This document shows positions 58,760 to 64,000 of a stretch of DNA of 64,000 nucleotides, piece by piece. This stretch comes from Nymphaea colorata (lineage: Eukaryota > Streptophyta > Magnoliopsida > Nymphaeales > Nymphaeaceae), in assembly GCF_008831285.2 (NCBI RefSeq), contig NW_022204507.1, positions 6,096,174 through 6,160,173 of the forward strand, read 5' to 3'. Below the pieces are notes generated by a model, which ran no database searches, was not told the DNA's origin, and saw nothing but the letters and a program-made list of their open reading frames with translations. The stretch's first letter is position 1. Each line of letters begins with the position of its first letter. The position numbers and the translations under genes are program-made.

Positions 58760-59790
58760 TGGTTTGCTAGTTTATATAGAACTGCATCCGAGTGTGCATT
58801 GCGTATCTATAATGGTTAGAGAATTTTAATTAGGTTCAATCTCTTAAAATATGGTGTTTGCATAAGCTATAAATGTTTAATGCTTTTTTCTTTGTATATA
58901 AATAGAAAGTATTAAACTATGACACTTGCCCATGCCATAATTATTTGGTACTTTTATTTTATTGATAGTATGCATTCTTTCTTCAAGTTTTCGATATGCA
59001 CTATAATCTGACACTTATTAGCAAATGTTCACCACTTAAAACCATTTTTATTAAAGACCATGTTTATTTGTTACAAGTATTTGAGTAATTGCGCCCCTTC
59101 ACCTTTAAGTGGTGCAACTTGCCGTTTCAACAATATTATGAACATGGTTTGCTAGCTTATAAAGAGCTGCATCTAAGTGCATATTGCATGTCTATAACAG
59201 TTAAAGAATTTTAATAAAGTTCAATCTCTTAAAAATATGGTATTTGCATAAGCTATAAATGTTTGATGTTCTTTTCTTTCTATATAAATAGAATGCATTA
59301 AACTATGACACTTGCCTAAGCCATAATTATTTGGTACTTTTATTTTATTTGCATATAGATAGAATGCATTCTTTCTTCACGTTTTTGATATGCATTATAT
59401 CTGACACTTATTAGCAAATGTTTGCCCCTTAAAACCATTTTTATCAAAGACCATGTTTATTTTTTACACGTATTTGAGTAATTGCACCCCTTCACCTTTA
59501 AGTGGTGCAACTTGCCATTTCAACAAATGCATTCTTTCTTCATGTTTTTGATATGCACTACAACCCGACACTTATTAGCTAATGTTCGCCACTTAAAACC
59601 ATTTTTATCAAAGACCATGTTTATTTTTTACATGTATTTGAGTAATTGCACCCCTTCACCTTTAAGTGGTGCAACTTGTCGTTTGAACAATATTATGAAC
59701 ATGGTTCACTAGCTTATACAGAGCCGCAATCGAGTGCACATTGCGTGTCTATAATGGTTAGAGAATTTCAATGACGAGTAACATCTTACA
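58760..59790. repeat. Reiterated TPS-C upstream region
   Basis: The TATA segment recurs at about 58,764, 59,149 and 59,706 (TTTGCTAG.TTATA.AGA.C). GCATTCTTTCTTCA with GATATGCA follows in copies near 58,971, 59,365 and 59,527. TTGCACCCCTTCACCTTTAA with GTGGTGCAA recurs near 59,090, 59,480 and 59,645. The second TATA copy reads TTATAAAG, so it could still act; the third is weaker. Confidence 0.7.
58762..58785 (-). promoter_or_regulatory. TATA box of TPS-C
   Basis: On the minus strand CTATATAAACTAGCAAACC lies about 70-85 bases before ATG 58,696, conserved with TPS-A. Confidence 0.5.
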
Positions 59791-59930
59791 TTGTCTACAT
59801 AGGCTATAGTCGTTTGACACACTTTCTTTGAGCATAAATAAAATATACTAAAGGACGGTGTTTGTGTAAGTTATAATTCTTTGTATAAATGTAGAATGTA
59901 TTCACTGCTTCAATGAAAATTTTAATGGGT

Positions 59931-59979
59931 TGGTGTGGGCCAGCTGGTGGCAGCTGGCCCCACCAGCTGGCCCACACCA
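59931..59979. repeat. Perfect 20-bp inverted repeat (hairpin)
   Basis: TGGTGTGGGCCAGCTGGTGG at 59,931-59,950 pairs exactly with 59,960-59,979 across a 9-base spacer. It is GC-rich in AT-rich surroundings. The unit A counterpart (about 21,285) lacks the palindrome. Confidence 0.85.
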
Positions 59980-60185
59980 GCCACCATGTGTTTCTGCCAT
60001 TGTTCCAAGAGAAGCATGTAAGGGAAAAGAGGAAAAAGAAAAGAATGATGAAAACATGTGGCAGACCCAACTATCTTTCAGGCCTCTTTCACAAAAAGAA
60101 ACCATTAACCTCACTACTTGTCATAGAAGCTGCCAAAGGAGAAAGAAAGGATGGAAGGACAAAGCTACCCCTTCAACCACAATTA

Positions 60186-60566
60186 GGATATCAATGGATC
60201 ATAGTCAAATTGGATTTACCTTTAGCCATATCTAAATCCAAATCAGGAACCCTATTTCACAAACTGAATTTGATTTGAATATAATTTTAATATTCATATC
60301 TGAATACGAATTTTGAACTGAATTTGACCTATTTTCAAAATGTAAGAACATTAGATATAGGATATTTGATTAATAGCAAATCTGATTCAAATCCATGTCC
60401 AAATCCAACCGGATGTTTATGTATATCCGAAAATCTGATTGGAAGCCAATTATTAAAGCTGAATTCAATCCTATTTTTTAATAGGATATGTTTTTCTTTT
60501 TCATATCCGATTTCTTCGAAACAGATCGATTAGATTTTCTATCCAAAGCAGATATATAGGCATCCC
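60186..60566. mobile_element. GGATGTCA-type MITE near end of unit C
   Basis: Left GGATATCAATGGATC, right ATATAGGCATCCC. This is the fuller version of the truncated copy at 21,481. Confidence 0.5.
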
Positions 60567-61328
60567 TATGCGAAACTATGGATGCCAGTGGTTTGGATTC
60601 TGGGAGGACTTGGGATTCAGATGTAGGCTCTACTTTTCAAAACTGAATTGAATCCAAGAAGCATATGATCCCAAATATAGACATAATCGGGTTGCATCTA
60701 CATAACACAAAGTGGACTCGGGCCTGAATATGGCATAAAACATAAAGGAACACAAATTTGATTAGTAATGGCACAATTCTTTTTTACTAGCTACAGTTCA
60801 AAATCAGGTCCATAATCAGATATATCCAACCTTGAAAATGGTGGGGGAAATTTTTTTTTTGTAAATTTTAATTATAAAAATATGCTAAAGGCCTTGACCA
60901 ATTTTTTTTCACTTTTCATTCTCAAAGAGCAACCCTCAGTCATGGGGACCAAAGGCCTTGACCAACAAAATTATAGAGAGAGGGAGTACTGGAGGCAGGG
61001 GGCCCTGGTAGGGGCTGTATTTCTTCTTGGATTTTAGAAAAATAAAAAAAAAATTATAAATTTTAAATATTTTTTATCCTGTATAAAATAAAATAAGAAA
61101 ACTATATTTCTGGTTCTGTAAAAATTTAGAAACTATAGTTTGGTTCCTACAACAAAAAATTCCTAACTTCATCTTTGAGATTCAGCAACCCTGTACGTAA
61201 GGGTTAAAAAGAACTTTATGCCCTTTGTTCTATAGGTTTCACCAATTAAAAAACAAGGAGCTTTGGAGTCTTTCCTTTTAGCCGAACAGAATAGAAACAA
61301 AGATTTGTGTCAAAGAAAACAAGCAGCT
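60567..61328. other. AT-rich sequence, no gene seen
   Basis: Several poly-T and poly-A runs, including one near 60,850-60,862, and a repeated AAAGGCCTTGACCA (about 60,887 and 60,950). No supported feature. Confidence 0.5.
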
Positions 61329-61753
61329 CATGCTGTAAAAGTCGTCACCTTCTTTTATAATGCGGCCGTGAAAAAAATTCATGGCCTTTCATTACACAGC
61401 AGAAAGTTTTCGTTAGATTGCTACCTTTGTGTGCATACTTTGTGGTGTGTCATATGAGGTTCCCAGTTGGCAGGTTGCTTTTTAATTATAACTATAGAAT
61501 ATTTGATCCACAAATCAGATTTCAAGAATCTTTTTAAAATTCATGCTGTAAAAGTCATCACCTTCTTTTATAATGTGGCTGTGAAAAAACTCATGGCCTT
61601 TCATTACACAGCAGAAAGTTTCCGTTAGATTGTTACCATTGTATGCATATTTTGTGGTGTGTCATATAAGGTTCCCTGTTGGCAGCTTGATTTTTAATTA
61701 TAACTATAGAATATTTGATCCACAAATCAGATTTCAAGAATCTTTTTAAAATT
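61329..61753. repeat. 213-bp tandem direct duplication
   Basis: Copy 1 is 61,329-61,541 and copy 2 is 61,542-61,753, starting CATGCTGTAAAAGTCRTCAC and ending TCTTTTTAAAATT. They differ at a small number of sites. No gene is evident in the unit. Confidence 0.85.
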
Positions 61754-63540
61754 TTATAGATTTCAGCACTGGAGAATATCCATATGTCACTGGACGTGTA
61801 AAATATTTATATGTATCTTGGAAAGTATCCCTAGAAATTGAGAATAATTATTCAAAGGGGAATGAACCTGAAAATATGTAATCAATAATTATTCTCTTAT
61901 CACTGTCTTTGTGAATGCTGGATGCTTTGGATTAAATTCATTTCACAACTGTTTTTTCTTGCTTTAGTTTGTACGAATACCTTTGTCTATCATAAAGAAA
62001 GTGATGTTCTCGTCACTTTCTCTTTTTTACTGGTGAAATCAAATTCAAATTTACCTTACTCTAGCTATAGGCAACATATTAGACAAATAAGAGACCATAA
62101 GGACTCACTGATCTCTCAACATTTTGATTTACGTTCTCATTCTGAGACATTCAATAATACCCATCTTGTATATTATATTCTCTTTATATCGATAATTTCT
62201 CTTATAAGACTATGACATATTTGTTAAATTATTGGTATTTGATTTTTTTATTGTTTTAAAGGAAGAAAATTGATTAATGCTGAGACACAATTAAAATTTT
62301 AAAACAAATAGTTTCTTAAAAAAAATGAATGACTGTCTTGAAAAAAAAAAGAGGGGCCACTATCGATAGACTTTAGGGAGTCAAAATCAGAAATTTTACA
62401 CACTTATCAAGAAAGCATCCAAAGTGAAGCTTTTCTCCATTCTTTTGCTCTAACTTCTACAAAATGAAATAAAAAAAAAAACCCACTTGAAAGGAAATAG
62501 GTCAAAAGACAAGTTGTACTTCTAGTCAATGGTCAGATCATGAAACTTGGATGGGATAAATAAAATTTTGGATTTGGAAAAAAAATTTCATGCATCCAAA
62601 CTTTTACATAACACAATGAGAAATCCAACAAATGTGAGAAAGAGGAAGTGTAGGTGATGTAGAAGTTTGTGGATTGGGAATTTTTCCGGATTTATTTAAC
62701 ACCAATCATGGACCTTGCCAGCCTGTAGAGCACTACCTTCGTCTTCCTTCTCTTTCCATTTTAGTAGAGTGAACAACAAGCCGATTTATTTCCTTTTTCA
62801 AACATTTCTCTCACTTCTTTTCTTTTTTCTCGATGCCAACCTTGTTCACAACTCACTTTTCCATTTTCCCCATATTATTATGAATGAAAAAGCAAGTGAT
62901 ATGTGCAAAATATTATCTTGGTAGGCACCATGTTTCCAAATCAAAAGTAAACTAAAGTTAGATATCCATGATAAGTGGCTTTGTTTGTTTGAAAAATTTA
63001 CTAATGTAGATTGGATTTTCATGGTTGGGATTTCACAATCGTGGAAATGTCAATGTCCTAAAATTAAATCTGTTAAAATTTGTGGGCCAATCTTTTTTTT
63101 TCTTTCTTTCTTTCCTACACGCGACACTAAAGTGACTGGACAAGTGGTTTTGAAGCATTTCATGGTGAAGAATAAATATGGGAAGTTAAAATTTTTGAAA
63201 GTTTTTGCCATTGATCCACTTCTTTCTGTTCAATTACAAAGATAGGTGAGCATAGCCCATGTGGAAATTATTGATTGATAACTCGACAGCCGAGAGTTTT
63301 TATAACTAGGCTTTTTTCTATTGAATTATTGACTATTGAGCACAATTTAATCAAGATTAGTGAATATTTTTGCCATTGCCTTAAATTCCAAATTCGGGAT
63401 GTATGAACACAAGTATGGCCCATTACTAGGAAGCCAATCCCGGTGATACATTAATGTACCAGCGACAACCATGAAAGTAAGTATCATTTGCCAAATAATC
63501 TTATTGTAAGGATCTAGGCTGGGGCAGAAGGAGGGGGAGC
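61754..63540. other. Gene-free AT-rich sequence with an NLR-upstream-like stretch
   Basis: Near 62,575-62,720 the text (TTTTACATAACACAATGAGA, GTGTAGGTGATGTAGAAG, TTTTTCCGGATTTATTTA) parallels the region 690-820 upstream of NLR-A. No NLR coding sequence follows. Other frames here (61,922-62,215, 62,985-63,245) show no recognisable domain. Confidence 0.45.
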
Positions 63541-63544
63541 TGAC

Positions 63545-64000
63545 AGGAGCCATGGCCCCTCCTCCCCCCTCATGTTTTGGAAAAAAAAAATGATACTTAC
63601 ATTTTAAAAAAAATTTAAATTGCCCTATGTAAAAATTTTGACAAATATTGTTTGGCCCTTGTATATTTTTTCCAAATACTGTTCAGCCCTTCCTAAAAAA
63701 AATTGCTGGCTCCGCCCAGGATTCACGGTCTACTGTTTTTTATTTCATATCCATTTCATCTCAAGTTAATGAAATTATGAGTACCTCATGTCAGAACATC
63801 ATCACAATCAATAAGAGAAGAAGAACTAATAAGAAATTAGACAGACATAGAAAATATATCTCTAGCAAAAAATTCTTGCTTGTGGTTAAGAACTACCTCC
63901 ACTGTAGCTTGCATGTGACTGTAATTTCATAAGATCATCTTGCTTGAGTAGTTGTTCTAGAATCCCCTATCCCCAATACTCATACCAAATTTTCACCTTC
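63545..64000. repeat. Re-entry of duplication-unit sequence at window end
   Basis: 63,545-63,785 matches 29,045-29,270 (the TGGCTTCGCC repeat plus TTTTTATTTCATRTCCATTT). 63,961-64,000 (ATCCCCTATCCCCAATACTC) matches 32,408 and 49,944. Another partial unit may continue beyond the window. Confidence 0.6.

Larger units (their letters stand above)
40550..60300. repeat. Segmental duplication unit C
   Basis: It begins inside the NLR CC region, at the base equivalent to 23,309 of unit B, and runs through a complete set of the same elements to the TPS-C upstream region. It is very close to unit B, with shared stops and deletions, and one 1,545-bp tract is identical to it. The right edge is approximate: similarity to the end of unit A (21,481) is still visible at 60,186. 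Confidence 0.8.

Noticed and set aside
1-64000. tRNA, rRNA or snRNA genes
   Set aside because: On reading both strands I saw no convincing cloverleaf or conserved RNA sequence; a covariance-model scan could still find one.
1-64000. All frame breaks as sequencing errors
   Set aside because: Many are base substitutions shared by two units or multi-base deletions at direct repeats. A few one-base shifts, such as near 56,840, could still be errors.

Overview
The window is AT-rich nuclear DNA from a flowering plant. The evidence is plant-specific: CC-NB-ARC-LRR (NLR) resistance-gene sequence, a plastid-targeted monoterpene-synthase-type (TPS) gene with plant exon structure, and Ty1/copia, L1-type LINE and MITE debris. 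The sequence does not fix the species.

The layout is one composite block repeated about three times. Unit A is roughly 1-21,657, unit B 21,658-40,549, and unit C 40,550 to about 60,300. Each block runs, in order: an NLR on the + strand; two decayed extra copies of the NLR C-terminal LRR module; a repeat-rich spacer; an L1-type LINE fragment on the - strand; a TA / GGATCT-rich low-complexity tract; a fossil NLR-type leader; a small hAT-like MITE; two GGATGTCA-ended MITEs; a truncated copia element on the - strand; and a TPS on the - strand. Units B and C also hold a second short fossil of an NLR 5' end just beyond the 3' side of the TPS. From about 60.6 kb to the end is mostly gene-free sequence, with pieces of the block reappearing in the last 500 bases.

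Shared lesions give the branching order (A,(B,C)). B and C share the loss of the NLR kinase-2 region, several LRR stop codons and a short duplication in the copia protease region. A has its own lesions: a tandem gag duplication, a 17-bp duplication in TPS exon 3 and loss of TPS exons 5-7. Unit C does not start at the same point as A and B. It starts inside the NLR, joined directly to TPS-B exon 3, so a deletion or unequal exchange removed about 3.8 kb.

None of the three NLRs or three TPSs is an intact gene as read. The best surviving coding sequence is a 519-codon CC-NB-ARC reading frame in unit A (1,468-3,027). Every TPS copy has lost the DDxxD metal-binding motif. The retroelements lack catalytic residues and large parts. 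The window therefore reads as a decaying NLR-TPS tandem cluster. The most unusual observations are a 1,545-bp stretch of complete identity between B and C inside otherwise diverged sequence, the TPS::NLR junction, the repeated palindrome-bearing TPS upstream region, and a recurrent inverted-repeat box upstream of NLR starts. I did not find a clearly new biological system.
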